Shown here: piece by piece, positions 1 to 8,493 of the stretch
How positions within the stretch are numbered: the first letter of the stretch is position 1
Layout: every line of letters starts with the position of its first letter
Source of the DNA: Trichloromonas sp034006665
Lineage (GTDB): Bacteria; Desulfobacterota; Desulfuromonadia; Desulfuromonadales; Trichloromonadaceae
Assembly: GCF_034006665.1 (NCBI RefSeq)
Contig: NZ_JAVESI010000004.1
Coordinates: 87,669 to 151,668, forward strand
DNA: 64,000 bases
Reading direction: 5' to 3'
The notes under the pieces: model-generated
Databases searched by the model: none
What the model saw: only the letters and a program-made list of their open reading frames with translations
What the model was told of the DNA's origin: nothing
Position numbers and translations under genes: made by a program

Positions 1-663
1 GGTGCCGCAGCGCAACAGACTCATCCCCATGGTCTCGGTGAGGATGGCCATGGTGTTGGCGGTGAAGAGCCCCTGGCAGGAACCGGCGGTGGGGCAGGCA
101 TTCTCCTCGCACAACATCAGTTCCTTTTCGTCGATGACCCCGGCTTTGTAGCGTGCCATCGCCTCAAACGTATCGGTGACGAAGGAGAAACGCCGCCCCT
201 GACGGCCGGCTCCGGTCATCATCGGTCCGGCGGTGACGACGATACAGGGAATATCAAGACGGGCGGCGGCCATGAGCATGCCGGGGGTGATCTTGTCGCA
301 GTTGGTGAGAAGTACCAGACCATCGAGGCGATGGGCCTCGGCCACCGACTCGATCATGTCGGCGATCAGTTCCCGGGTAGGCAGGGAGTAGTGCATTCCC
401 TTGTGGCCCATAGCAATGCCGTCACAGACCCCGGGGATGCCGAAGAGGAAGGAGTGGCCGCCGCCGGTGTGAACCCCTTTTTCGATGAAACGCTCCAGTT
501 CACGCATGCCGGTATGCCCGGGAATCAGATCGCTAAAGGAGGTGGCGACGCCGATGAAGGGGCGGTTCATGGAACTGTCGGGAACACCGGTCCCTTTGAG
601 TAGCGCCCGGTGCGGAGTGCGTTCGAAACCCTTGGTGGTAGCGTCACTGCGTTTGGCTGTCAT
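1..663 (-). CDS. ilvD: Dihydroxy-acid dehydratase, 5' part (cut by window edge)
   Basis: IlvD dehydrates 2,3-dihydroxy acids to 2-keto acids in valine, leucine and isoleucine synthesis, in the cytoplasm, using an Fe-S cluster. The visible 221 codons match the N-terminal part of the IlvD/Edd family: the opening region holds the AxPFIGV-like stretch, cluster cysteines sit in the LTNCDKITPGM motif, and the CPTAGSCQG motif lies near the window edge. The reading frame is open to base 1, so the C-terminal part lies outside. The ATG at 663 is preceded by a GGAAGGA ribosome site. A possible -10 TATACT lies about 80 bases upstream but no good -35 was found. Confidence 0.95.
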   Translation of the reverse strand, partial: MTAKRSDATTKGFERTPHRALLKGTGVPDSSMNRPFIGVATSFSDLIPGHTGMRELERFIEKGVHTGGGHSFLFGIPGVCDGIAMGHKGMHYSLPTRELIADMIESVAEAHRLDGLVLLTNCDKITPGMLMAAARLDIPCIVVTAGPMMTGAGRQGRRFSFVTDTFEAMARYKAGVIDEKELMLCEENACPTAGSCQGLFTANTMAILTETMGMSLLRCGT

Positions 664-780
664 AAAGAAAAATCCTTCCAACACTATATATGGGAAAAAC
701 AAAGTTACGGAGCCGCCAATCCACAGTATAGCCCCGACAAAAAATATTCGAAATGGATAAACACCTCATGATACAGGAAA

Positions 781-809
781 GGGTTCGAGCCAGAGACTCG
801 AACCCTTTT
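781..809 (-). terminator. Hairpin, probable terminator of the DUF465 gene
   Basis: Perfect 9-bp stem (781-789 with 797-805) around a 7-base loop, 28 bases past the stop of the gene at 834-1064. The T-run is TTTT on the plus strand and only TTTCC on the minus strand, so termination efficiency on the minus strand is uncertain. Confidence 0.45.
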
Positions 810-833
810 CCGGACATAAGCGCGAAAAAGCGT

Positions 834-1064
834 CTATTGGCGATGCTGGCTGATAATCTGCTCCATCTCGTCCTTACCGGCCAGTTTCAGTTTTTGCACC
901 TTTTTTCTTTCCAACTCTTCATCGGGGGTCAAATAAGCTTTCTGGTCCAGCTTTTCCAGTTCCTTTTCAAGCAGCTGATGTTCCTCGTAAAGAAGCCTGA
1001 AACGAGGATGGCTGTCGAAAAGTAGCTGGACCACATCCTGATGCGCCTGACCTTTTTCCTCCAT
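834..1064 (-). CDS. Small DUF465 (YdcH-like) protein
   Basis: A 76-residue, highly charged, all-helical protein with a heptad-like pattern of Leu and Lys/Glu. It matches the small DUF465/YdcH family: a short N-terminal helix with an HPRFRLLYEEH stretch, then a long basic helix with LTPDEELERKK and ending in a QHR tail. Function of the family is not established. The start at 1064 was chosen over the ATG at 1082 because GGGAGGTG lies 5 bases before it. It stands alone between ilvD and tsaB, followed by a hairpin. Confidence 0.8.
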   Translation of the reverse strand: MEEKGQAHQDVVQLLFDSHPRFRLLYEEHQLLEKELEKLDQKAYLTPDEELERKKVQKLKLAGKDEMEQIISQHRQ

Positions 1065-1179
1065 GGGACACCTCCCGAGCAAGGGTTGATATAGGGCGAA
1101 AACGCAATTTTAAAATAACCAATGAATTTTTCATTGTCAACAATCTATCCACCGCAAATCGCTTCGCCGGTGCCCGCTG

Positions 1180-1884
1180 TCAACACCCCGTCAATCCGCT
1201 CACGGCAAGTTCCGCCTCGGAGGGTCGGATATAGGTGGGAACCAACACTTCAAGCGGAAGATGCTCCCCCTGCCGTAACGCTTCCAAGGCCAGGACCAGA
1301 GCATTGGAGGCCCGACAGACATGAGTCGGCCAGGGGGCGAAACGGGCCCCGGCCCCAAACTGCCCGTCAATGACAGCGCGATAACGCCGGGCGCCGTCGC
1401 CGACAAAGAGCACATCGCCGGAAAGCCGCGCCAACCACCTTTCCGGCGACTGCACACAGGGGGAAAGAAGGGTTTTGAAAGCGGCCTCCCGCCACTCGTA
1501 AAGAGCCGCGTAGACCTCGCCTTTGCGGGCATCGAGCAGGGTGCAGACCGGCAGCGCAGCGAAGGGAAGGCGCCAGGCCAAAGCGGCCAAGGAGGAAATA
1601 CCGACGACCGGTTTGCCGGTCGCCAAAGCCAATCCCTTGACCGTCGCCACCCCGACCCGCAGTCCGGTGAAGGAACCGGGGCCGAGAACCACGCCGAAGC
1701 CGTCCATTTCTCCGAGGGTCAGCCCTACCCCTTTGAGCAGAACATCGATCGTTCCGAGAAGATGATCGGTATGATTGGCGGGCCCGGTAAGGAGAATCTC
1801 GCCGAGCAAAGTCTCACCGCAACTGACGGCCACGCTTCCGGTCAGGGTTGCGGTATCGACCAAGAGCAAGCGCTCGGCCATCAT
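1180..1884 (-). CDS. tsaB: tRNA threonylcarbamoyladenosine biosynthesis protein TsaB
   Basis: TsaB is the non-catalytic partner of TsaD that, with TsaE and TsaC, makes t6A37 on ANN-decoding tRNAs. The 234-residue protein has the ASKHA fold signatures expected of TsaB: an N-terminal LLVDTAT strand, HTDHLL in the first third, and the GPGSFTGLRVG loop at about residues 68-78. Length is normal. The start overlaps the stop of rseP by 4 bases, so the two are likely translationally coupled. It is the last gene of the uppS-cdsA-dxr-rseP-tsaB run. Confidence 0.93.
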   Translation of the reverse strand: MMAERLLLVDTATLTGSVAVSCGETLLGEILLTGPANHTDHLLGTIDVLLKGVGLTLGEMDGFGVVLGPGSFTGLRVGVATVKGLALATGKPVVGISSLAALAWRLPFAALPVCTLLDARKGEVYAALYEWREAAFKTLLSPCVQSPERWLARLSGDVLFVGDGARRYRAVIDGQFGAGARFAPWPTHVCRASNALVLALEALRQGEHLPLEVLVPTYIRPSEAELAVSGLTGC

Positions 1885-3212
1885 TGCCCTCCAAGGAAGA
1901 TGCGCATGATGTCGTTGTAGAACGCCAGGATCATCAGGGAAAGCAGCAGCACCAGGCCGACCTGCTGCATGACCTCGCGGGCGCGCAGAGAAAGAGGACG
2001 ACGAAAAACGAATTCGTAGAAATTGAAGAAGAGATGACCGCCGTCGAGAATCGGAATCGGCAGCAGGTTGAGAATCCCCAACTGGATGCTGAGAAAAGCC
2101 AGCACCGTCAGAATACTGGAAAGATCGGTCTGGGCCGCCTGCCCGGCGATCTGCACCACGGTAATAGGACCGCCGATACTCTTGGTGGAGACATGGCCGG
2201 TAAACATTTTCTGAATGAAGACCAAAGTCAGTTCAATCAACTCTACCGTCCGTTTCGCCCCCGCTTTGATGGACTCCAGCGGCCCGAAACGCTTGAAGAC
2301 ACTCTCCTGGAACGGGCTGATGCCGACCAGGAACGCTTCGCCGTTGGCCTCATCCCGTTCCGGCTTGATCAACAAACTGAGGGTCTGATCGCCTCGTTGC
2401 AGCTCAAAGGTCTGCGCCTCGCCGCTCCCCCGTTGCACCGCGCCGCGAAGATCGTACCAAGAACGGACCGGAATGCCGTCGATAGCCAGGATCCGGTCGC
2501 CGACCTCCATCCCCGCCGCCAGCGCCGGCATCCCCGGAGCCAGGCCCCCAACCACCGCCTCCTGGGGAGGAAGCAGGCCCAGGAATTGCAGTCCTTCCAG
2601 GGCACTCTCCTCAGGGGAGAGCCGCAACGTTACCGCCCCCCCCTCGCGACGGACAGAAAATTCCAGCGCGGAACCGGCATTGGCAATCAGTAGTGGTCCG
2701 GTATCGGTCCAGTCTTTCACCGCCTCGCCGTTGATCGTCTCGATACAGTCGCCGGCGGTGAAACCGGCGCGCGACCCGGGGCTGTCGGCCACCACGTAAC
2801 CGATACAGGGGGGTTCATCAAGAAAAGCCGGCAGATTGACCCCAACCATATACGCTACGGGCAGCACGATAAAAGGGAGGATCAGGTTCATCAGCGGCCC
2901 GGCGGCAACAATGGCGGTTCGCCGCGACACCGGCTTGCGGGCGAAGGAACGGGCTTCATCCTCGGGGGTTAACGGTTCTTCTTCCCCCCCCTCTCCACTC
3001 CCTTCTCCAAGCATCTGCACATAGCCGCCAAGAGGAATGGCGCAGATCAGGTATTCGGTCTCCCCCCACTGTCTGGAAAGGAGCTTGGGTCCGAAGCCCA
3101 GGGAGAATTTGAGTACTTTGACGCCGCAGAACTTGGCCACGGCGAAATGACCAAGTTCGTGGATAAAGACAAGGATGCCGAGCATGATGATGCCGGCGAC
3201 GATGGTAATCAT
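1881..3212 (-). CDS. rseP: Site-2 intramembrane metalloprotease RseP
   Basis: An inner-membrane zinc protease of the S2P family, usually cutting anti-sigma factors or remnant signal peptides. The HELGH zinc motif lies in the first membrane segment (residues ~18-22), the third ligand in a C-terminal LDGGH motif (~residue 391). Two PDZ domains lie between, around residues 135-185 and 215-270, so this is the two-PDZ, ~440-residue form as in E. coli. An acidic, low-complexity loop (about residues 70-90) precedes the first PDZ. It sits directly after dxr with 15 bases between. Confidence 0.95.
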   Translation of the reverse strand: MITIVAGIIMLGILVFIHELGHFAVAKFCGVKVLKFSLGFGPKLLSRQWGETEYLICAIPLGGYVQMLGEGSGEGGEEEPLTPEDEARSFARKPVSRRTAIVAAGPLMNLILPFIVLPVAYMVGVNLPAFLDEPPCIGYVVADSPGSRAGFTAGDCIETINGEAVKDWTDTGPLLIANAGSALEFSVRREGGAVTLRLSPEESALEGLQFLGLLPPQEAVVGGLAPGMPALAAGMEVGDRILAIDGIPVRSWYDLRGAVQRGSGEAQTFELQRGDQTLSLLIKPERDEANGEAFLVGISPFQESVFKRFGPLESIKAGAKRTVELIELTLVFIQKMFTGHVSTKSIGGPITVVQIAGQAAQTDLSSILTVLAFLSIQLGILNLLPIPILDGGHLFFNFYEFVFRRPLSLRAREVMQQVGLVLLLSLMILAFYNDIMRIFLGGQ

Positions 3213-3227
3213 GAATGCAGCCTCCGT

Positions 3228-4385
3228 TTAAACGGATGGATGGATCAGTTTCCGCGCCTCGTCCCGCGCCCAGCGGTCGGCCCGCAACACCTCGTCGATG
3301 TGAGTCAGAGGCAGAACACGATGATTGGCAAGAGTCGCGCGAATGATCTCGGGGATAGCCAGGAAGGGGATCTCCCCGGCGAGAAAGGCTTCGACGGCCA
3401 CCTCATTGGCGGCATTGAGCACGGCAGGCGCGCTCCCGCCGTCACGCAAGGCTTCGTAAGCCAGATCCAAACAGGCAAAACGCCGGGTGTCGGGCGGCTC
3501 GAAGGAGAGAGAACCGAGGCGGCAGAGGTCGAGGGGGGGAAGGTTCAGGGGGAGACGCTCCGGATAGGAGAGCGCGTAGGCGATAGGCGTTTTCATATCG
3601 GGAATGCCGAGCTGGGCGATCACCGAGCCATCCTGATATTCGACCATGGAGTGCACCACGCTCTGCGGATGGATGTGCACGGAAATTTGCTCGCCGGGCA
3701 GATCAAAAAGCCAACTCGCCTCGATCACCTCCAGCCCCTTATTCATCATCGTCGCCGAATCGATGGAAATCTTGCGCCCCATGCTCCAGTTGGGATGGGC
3801 CAGGGCCTCGGCCGGAGTGACCCGCTGCAGATCCGCCAGGGAACGGTTGCGAAAGGGACCGCCCGAGGCGGTGAGAATCAGGCGGCGCACGTCGCCGCGC
3901 CGGTGACCAACGAGCGACTGGAAAATCGCCGAGTGCTCGCTGTCGACGGGGAAGAGTCGTACCCCTTTGCGCGCCACGGCCGCCATCACCAGAGAACCGG
4001 CGGTGACCAGGGTTTCCTTGTTGGCCAGGGCGATATCCTTGCCCGCCTCGATGGCGGCCAAGGTCGGGATCAGCCCGGCAGCGCCGACGATGGCCGACAG
4101 AACCATCTCCGCCTCTTCGTGGCAGGCGCAGGCGATCAACCCTTCAATCCCGGAAACGATCGGCGGCGCCGAAGACCCGAGCATGGCCTTCAGTGTTTCG
4201 GCATCGGCAGGATGAAGCACCGCCACCAGACTCGGCCGGAAACGGCGGATCTGCTCTTGCAACAGTTCGAGGTTGCGCCCGGCGGTCATGGCGACCACCC
4301 GGAAACGATCGGGATGTTCGGCAACGATTTCGAGGGTATTGACGCCGATGGAACCGGTGGACCCGAGAATACTCAGATGCTTCAT
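3228..4385 (-). CDS. dxr: 1-deoxy-D-xylulose 5-phosphate reductoisomerase
   Basis: Second enzyme of the MEP isoprenoid pathway: NADPH-dependent conversion of DXP to 2-C-methyl-D-erythritol 4-phosphate. The 385-residue protein begins with the LGSTGSIG dinucleotide loop, has the metal/substrate motif PVDSEHSA near residue 148, the SGGPF loop and the MNKGLE motif, all typical of Dxr. The longer reading frame to 4562 is only overlap with cdsA; the ATG at 4385 starts the conserved region and overlaps the cdsA stop by 4 bases. Confidence 0.96.
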   Translation of the reverse strand: MKHLSILGSTGSIGVNTLEIVAEHPDRFRVVAMTAGRNLELLQEQIRRFRPSLVAVLHPADAETLKAMLGSSAPPIVSGIEGLIACACHEEAEMVLSAIVGAAGLIPTLAAIEAGKDIALANKETLVTAGSLVMAAVARKGVRLFPVDSEHSAIFQSLVGHRRGDVRRLILTASGGPFRNRSLADLQRVTPAEALAHPNWSMGRKISIDSATMMNKGLEVIEASWLFDLPGEQISVHIHPQSVVHSMVEYQDGSVIAQLGIPDMKTPIAYALSYPERLPLNLPPLDLCRLGSLSFEPPDTRRFACLDLAYEALRDGGSAPAVLNAANEVAVEAFLAGEIPFLAIPEIIRATLANHRVLPLTHIDEVLRADRWARDEARKLIHPSV

Positions 4386-5227
4386 GACAAAGCCGCCCCC
4401 GTTCCAAACCAGAGCGCGTAGTAGTAAGCCGGTGCAAAGGCGAAAATCAGACTGTCCAAGCGGTCGAGAAGACCCCCATGCCCCGGCAGAAGAGTGCCGG
4501 AATCCTTGACGCCGAAACTGCGCTTGATCATCGATTCGAAGAGGTCGCCGATCTGCCCACACACCCCCAAGAGAAGGCCGAGGAGCAAGGTATCGAAGAT
4601 CCCCAGGGAAGCAAAGAACCAGAATTTGAAGAGCAGCGCACCGGCGACCCCTCCGATCACCCCGCCGATGGCGCCTTCCACGCTCTTGTTGGGGCTGATC
4701 GCCGGGTAGAGCTTGCGCCTGCCCAGGCTCACTCCGGTGAAATAAGCTGCCGAATCGGAAGACATGATGATGAAGAGAACCAGGAAGACCCAGTACTTGC
4801 CGTCGGGCAACTCATGCAGCAGCGCGAGATGCCCAAAAAGCAGGGGCAAATAGAGAAACCCGAGCAAAATCAGGCCGAGCCGGTGGATAACCGACGTCAG
4901 ATCGCAAAAACGAAAGAGGAGAAAGGTAGCAAAAAAGAGGGTGCCCATGGTCAACGCCGGAACCACTGTCGCCGGCTCGAGGACGAACGCCAAAGTCAGA
5001 AGAACGCCGCAGGCAACGGCAAGATGGCGATTTCGCCGCGGTTCGTCGGGCAGGGCCATGCGGTAGAATTCGGCCAGAGCGAGACCGGTCACCGCAACGA
5101 CGAGCAGGTCGAAGAGAAAAAGGGGCGCATAAGCGACAAACAGAATCAGCAGCGGTAAACCGATCAACGCGGTATAGATACGTTGTTTAATGACTGTTCT
5201 CCTCGAAAGGGCCGTCCCCTTCGGCAA
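4382..5227 (-). CDS. cdsA: Phosphatidate cytidylyltransferase
   Basis: Makes CDP-diacylglycerol from phosphatidic acid and CTP in the inner membrane. The protein has about eight hydrophobic segments and ends with the CdsA signature region, including KRSFGVKDSG and PGHGGLLDRLDSL with the metal-binding Asp residues. Start is uncertain: no ATG fits. The TTG at 5227 would overlap uppS by 41 bases. A strong GAGGAG site at 5199-5204 points instead to an ATT codon at 5191, overlapping the uppS stop and giving a product that opens right at the conserved KQRIYTALIGLPLL. Confidence 0.93.
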   Translation of the reverse strand: MPKGTALSRRTVIKQRIYTALIGLPLLILFVAYAPLFLFDLLVVAVTGLALAEFYRMALPDEPRRNRHLAVACGVLLTLAFVLEPATVVPALTMGTLFFATFLLFRFCDLTSVIHRLGLILLGFLYLPLLFGHLALLHELPDGKYWVFLVLFIIMSSDSAAYFTGVSLGRRKLYPAISPNKSVEGAIGGVIGGVAGALLFKFWFFASLGIFDTLLLGLLLGVCGQIGDLFESMIKRSFGVKDSGTLLPGHGGLLDRLDSLIFAFAPAYYYALWFGTGAALS

Positions 5228-5939
5228 TCTGTGCCGAGGTCAACCCGAAGCGACGCTGGCGGCGGGCAAAGACGGCGAGGGCCTCATGCAGCTTTTGTCG
5301 GCTGAAATCGGGCCAGAGCTCCTCAGTGTAATAAAGTTCGGCATAGGCCAATTGCCAAAGCAGAAAATTGCTGATGCGCATCTCGCCACTGGTGCGAATG
5401 AGCAGATCGGGATCGGGCATACCGGCCGTATCGAGAGCACCGGCCACCCGCGCCTCGTCAATCTCCTCCGGCGCGAGGCGGCCGGCCGCCACCTCCCGGG
5501 CCAGGGAACGCATCGCTCGGATCAGTTCGTTGCGCGAACCGTAGGAAAGGGCCAGAGTCAGCACCATACTGGTATTGCCCGCAGTCCGTTCCATGGTCTC
5601 GCGCAGCACCCGCACGACCTCGGCGGGCAGGCGCTCGATCTCACCGATCACCCGGAAGCGGATGGAGCGAGCGCAGAGATCGTCAAGTTCCGAAGCCAGG
5701 TAACGGATCAACAACCCCATCAGGGCGTTCACTTCGTCTTCGGGACGCCCCCAGTTTTCCGAACTGAAAGCGTAAAGGGTCAGATAGCGGACGCCGAGGG
5801 TCCGGCACTCCGAAACCACCTCCCGCACCGCCTCCACGCCACGATGATGCCCTGCGATACGCGGCAGATGCCGCCGTTCTGCCCAGCGGCCGTTGCCATC
5901 CATGATAATGGCCAAATGTTCAGGTATGCGTATGCGCAT
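5187..5939 (-). CDS. uppS: Undecaprenyl diphosphate synthase
   Basis: Cis-prenyltransferase that builds the C55 lipid carrier for peptidoglycan and O-antigen. The 250-residue protein carries the family motifs in order: MDGNGRWA near residue 13 with the catalytic Asp, GHHRGVEAV, the YAFSSENW motif, and the C-terminal LIRTSGEMRISNFLLWQLAY region. Normal length. It starts the uppS-cdsA-dxr-rseP-tsaB run, an arrangement common in proteobacteria where isoprenoid and phospholipid precursors are made together. Confidence 0.96.
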   Translation of the reverse strand: MRIRIPEHLAIIMDGNGRWAERRHLPRIAGHHRGVEAVREVVSECRTLGVRYLTLYAFSSENWGRPEDEVNALMGLLIRYLASELDDLCARSIRFRVIGEIERLPAEVVRVLRETMERTAGNTSMVLTLALSYGSRNELIRAMRSLAREVAAGRLAPEEIDEARVAGALDTAGMPDPDLLIRTSGEMRISNFLLWQLAYAELYYTEELWPDFSRQKLHEALAVFARRQRRFGLTSAQIAEGDGPFEENSH

Positions 5940-6037
5940 AAACGGTCATTATTCTCTTCTTTAGATAGACGTCAGGGATCGAAAGAGGCGTTAAGCTACC
6001 ATGAAACGAACTCGCCAGGCAAGCGTCGAACCGTCGT

Positions 6038-6697
6038 TCAACGGGAAGCAGCGGAAAGCAGGCGCAACGAACGCAGCATGCAGCGCGCTTCGGGATAATC
6101 CTCCGGATCCTTGCCCGAATCGGTGTAATAGAAGAAAAACCACGCATCCCCGGCGAAACCGATGAGGCCGTAAAAGCGGGTGGGAACGTCATGCTTGCGA
6201 TAGGCGGCGTCAAGGCTGTAGGCATAATCGGCGCCCTTGACCCGCACCCGTCGAACCCGTTGGCTGACCTCAGTCACACCCTCCTCGCTAATCAGACTCT
6301 GCGCCGCGAAACGGGTCGAATCGGCAACCATGGAACGCGACGGGGCACTCTCTCCGGCCGCCAAGGGGCTGAAATCGATATCGAGATGAGCACCGCTGAC
6401 AGGGTTGAAGATGTAGTGCTCGTTGGCCGCGAGGCGTTTGTCGACGGCGGCCTGGAGGGCGGCTTCATCCACCTTCTTGTCGTGCGCTTCGAGATCGTGG
6501 GCCAGATGTTCGGTCATCTCCTCGATGAGAAACACGGGAGCCTGAGGGGAGTTTTGCCACCGCTCCGGCGGAATCCGGATCGTCAGGGTTCGCCCAGGGG
6601 AAACGTCCAGAACATGATCGGGCCAGGGGCGTTTCGCGCAGGCACAGAGAAAGAGCAGGGACAAAATCAGCAGAAGACGGACAAAGCGTCGGGGCAT
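6038..6697 (-). CDS. Predicted lipoprotein, unknown function
   Basis: 219 residues beginning MPRRFVRLL followed by a hydrophobic run and a lipobox-like LCAC, so probably an exported lipoprotein. The mature part is about 200 residues of mixed charge without a motif I recognise; it ends in a conserved-looking stretch with FYGLIGFAGDAWFFFYY that resembles the edge strands of a small alpha/beta domain. The start at 6697 has GGGAGGAG five bases upstream; the frame stays open to 6772. It is separated by about 100 bases from both neighbours and may be its own transcript. Confidence 0.75.
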   Translation of the reverse strand: MPRRFVRLLLILSLLFLCACAKRPWPDHVLDVSPGRTLTIRIPPERWQNSPQAPVFLIEEMTEHLAHDLEAHDKKVDEAALQAAVDKRLAANEHYIFNPVSGAHLDIDFSPLAAGESAPSRSMVADSTRFAAQSLISEEGVTEVSQRVRRVRVKGADYAYSLDAAYRKHDVPTRFYGLIGFAGDAWFFFYYTDSGKDPEDYPEARCMLRSLRLLSAASR

Positions 6698-6796
6698 GGG
6701 CTCCTCCCTTGAAGGGCAACGGCCGGGATTAGCCGTTGGATGAAGGAATATACCACGCTTCTCGACCAACAAAAGGCGGGGATGAAAAATGCGGCT

Positions 6797-8089
6797 TTAT
6801 ACGGGTAGGCGCAGGGAAGTCAGGCTTTCGGTATGGTAGGTCTGGGGGAAGAGATCGAAGGGACGCGACCATTCCAGGTGATAACCGCCATGCAGCAGCG
6901 GGACGAGGTCACGGGCCAGGGTCGGCGGATCGCAGGAAACGTAAAGGATGTGCGGTGGTCGCAGACGGGAGAGTTCCTTGGCGACGGTGTAGGCTCCGGT
7001 ACGCGGCGGATCGAGGAGGACCAGATCGAAAGGTTTCTCGCGGCTGAAAAACTCCGCCGCTCCTTCAGCCGGGCGGGCGTGGAAAGAAACGTTGTCCACG
7101 CGGTTTTTGGCAGCGTTGTCGCGGGCCTTGACGATGGAAGGGGCATAATCCTCCACCCCCACCACCTCGGCGACACGGCGGGCCAAGGGCAGGGAGAAAT
7201 TACCCATGCCGCAGAAAAGATCGAGCACCCGCCGCGGCGGATTTTCGCCGAAGGCGGCCAAGACCTCGGCAACCAGACGCCGGTTCTGGGCCAGGTTGAC
7301 CTGGGCGAACCCTCCGGGCCCATAGGCCAGGCGCAAGTCGCTGCCGGGTTCGGGATGGATGTACAGATCCTCGGTGCCGGTCACCAGTTGCAGCGAATCC
7401 TTGCGTCCGCACTGAAAAAAAAGGGCGTAACCGACCGTTTCCGCCAACGGTCGCAGATAGTCGGCCAACGCCCCTTCCCGCCCGGCGAGGACGTGAACGA
7501 CGACCCGCACTCGCGCTTCGTCATCAGCCGCCATATCGACCTGGGGAATCTTTTCAGGGCAAGGGGCAGCCGAAAGCCATTGACGAAAATGGGCCAACGC
7601 AGCATTGATCGCCGGAGCGGCGATGGGGCACTGGACGACGTCAATGACATAGTGGCTGCCACTGCGGTAGAAGCCCATGACGAAGCCCTTTTCGGTCATG
7701 CGGCATTTGAACTGCACCCGACTGCGGTAGCCCCATGCCTCGGGAGCATCAACCAGCGGAAGAACGCTCTTGGCGGAGATTCCCGCTTGGCGGACCAGGA
7801 TCTCGCGGAAGATTTCCTCCTTCCAGCGCGCCTGCTCGGCATAGTCCAGATGCTGCCACTGGCAACCACCACAGAGACCGAAAACCGGACAAGGCGGGGT
7901 GCACCGTCCGGGACCGGCTTCCCGCAAAGCAACCAGTTCCCCTTCGGCGTGACGTTTCTTTTCGCGGACGATGCGGCAGGAGATAAGATCGCCGGGAGCG
8001 GTGAAGGGGACGAAGATTGCCTTGCCGTCGTGCCGGCCGATCCCCGCGCCGCCGTAGGCGAGGCGTTCGATGAGCAAGGCTTTGATCAT
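6797..8089 (-). CDS. rlmD: 23S rRNA (uracil-C5) methyltransferase, RlmD/RumA family
   Basis: SAM-dependent m5U methyltransferase of the RumA/RlmD/TrmA class. In order: an N-terminal TRAM-like RNA-binding domain (residues ~3-57); a [4Fe-4S] cysteine cluster in CPVFGLCGGC with QHL following; the SAM-binding LDLFCGMGNF; the DPPRTG motif; and the catalytic cysteine in YVSCDPPT. Length 430 is normal. Whether the target is U1939 or U747 cannot be told from sequence alone. Its start overlaps the stop of the upstream 131-residue gene by 4 bases. Confidence 0.92.
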   Translation of the reverse strand: MIKALLIERLAYGGAGIGRHDGKAIFVPFTAPGDLISCRIVREKKRHAEGELVALREAGPGRCTPPCPVFGLCGGCQWQHLDYAEQARWKEEIFREILVRQAGISAKSVLPLVDAPEAWGYRSRVQFKCRMTEKGFVMGFYRSGSHYVIDVVQCPIAAPAINAALAHFRQWLSAAPCPEKIPQVDMAADDEARVRVVVHVLAGREGALADYLRPLAETVGYALFFQCGRKDSLQLVTGTEDLYIHPEPGSDLRLAYGPGGFAQVNLAQNRRLVAEVLAAFGENPPRRVLDLFCGMGNFSLPLARRVAEVVGVEDYAPSIVKARDNAAKNRVDNVSFHARPAEGAAEFFSREKPFDLVLLDPPRTGAYTVAKELSRLRPPHILYVSCDPPTLARDLVPLLHGGYHLEWSRPFDLFPQTYHTESLTSLRLPV

Positions 8090-8481
8090 TTCACCACCCG
8101 GAAGGGCCGACGGGCCTGTTTGCGTTTTTCCAGTTCGGCAGCAAGCAGTCTGGTTGGGAATTGGGGGGCGCGTAGATAGGCAAAGGTGCTGGCAGCGAAA
8201 GCGTCCATCAGTTCGGCGCGCACGGCGGCAAGATCGGCCGTCGCCACCCCCATGCGCTCAAGAGAACGGCTCCACTTCAGCTCCTCGCCGAGCAGTCCGC
8301 GTACGCGGTGGGTCTCCCCTTCGGGATCGACCGCATCGGGAAAGAGCGCCGCGGTGAGGGCGACCCGACAGCGCACCTCGATGCGCAGGCGGTGGTAATC
8401 GCCGAAATAGCGGTTCGAACCCTCGACGAATTCGAGCCGCACCCCGTTATCGAATTGTTCATTGCGCAGAATGGTTTCCAT
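8086..8481 (-). CDS. Conserved-looking small protein of unknown function
   Basis: 131 residues, mostly alpha/beta, with no signal peptide and no motif I recognise. The N-terminal half contains a GSNRYFGDYHRLRIEV strand pattern and the C-terminal half is a helical, basic segment rich in Arg and Leu. It is squeezed between trmJ (12 bases) and rlmD (4-base overlap), so it is almost certainly co-transcribed with RNA-modification genes; a role with rRNA or tRNA is only a guess from context. Confidence 0.7.
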   Translation of the reverse strand: METILRNEQFDNGVRLEFVEGSNRYFGDYHRLRIEVRCRVALTAALFPDAVDPEGETHRVRGLLGEELKWSRSLERMGVATADLAAVRAELMDAFAASTFAYLRAPQFPTRLLAAELEKRKQARRPFRVVK

Positions 8482-8493
8482 GCGGCCTCCTCA

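Noticed and set aside
781..805. tRNA T-arm-like GGTTCGA sequence
   Set aside because: It is just one half of a symmetric hairpin; no anticodon arm or acceptor stem fits, so it is treated as a terminator.
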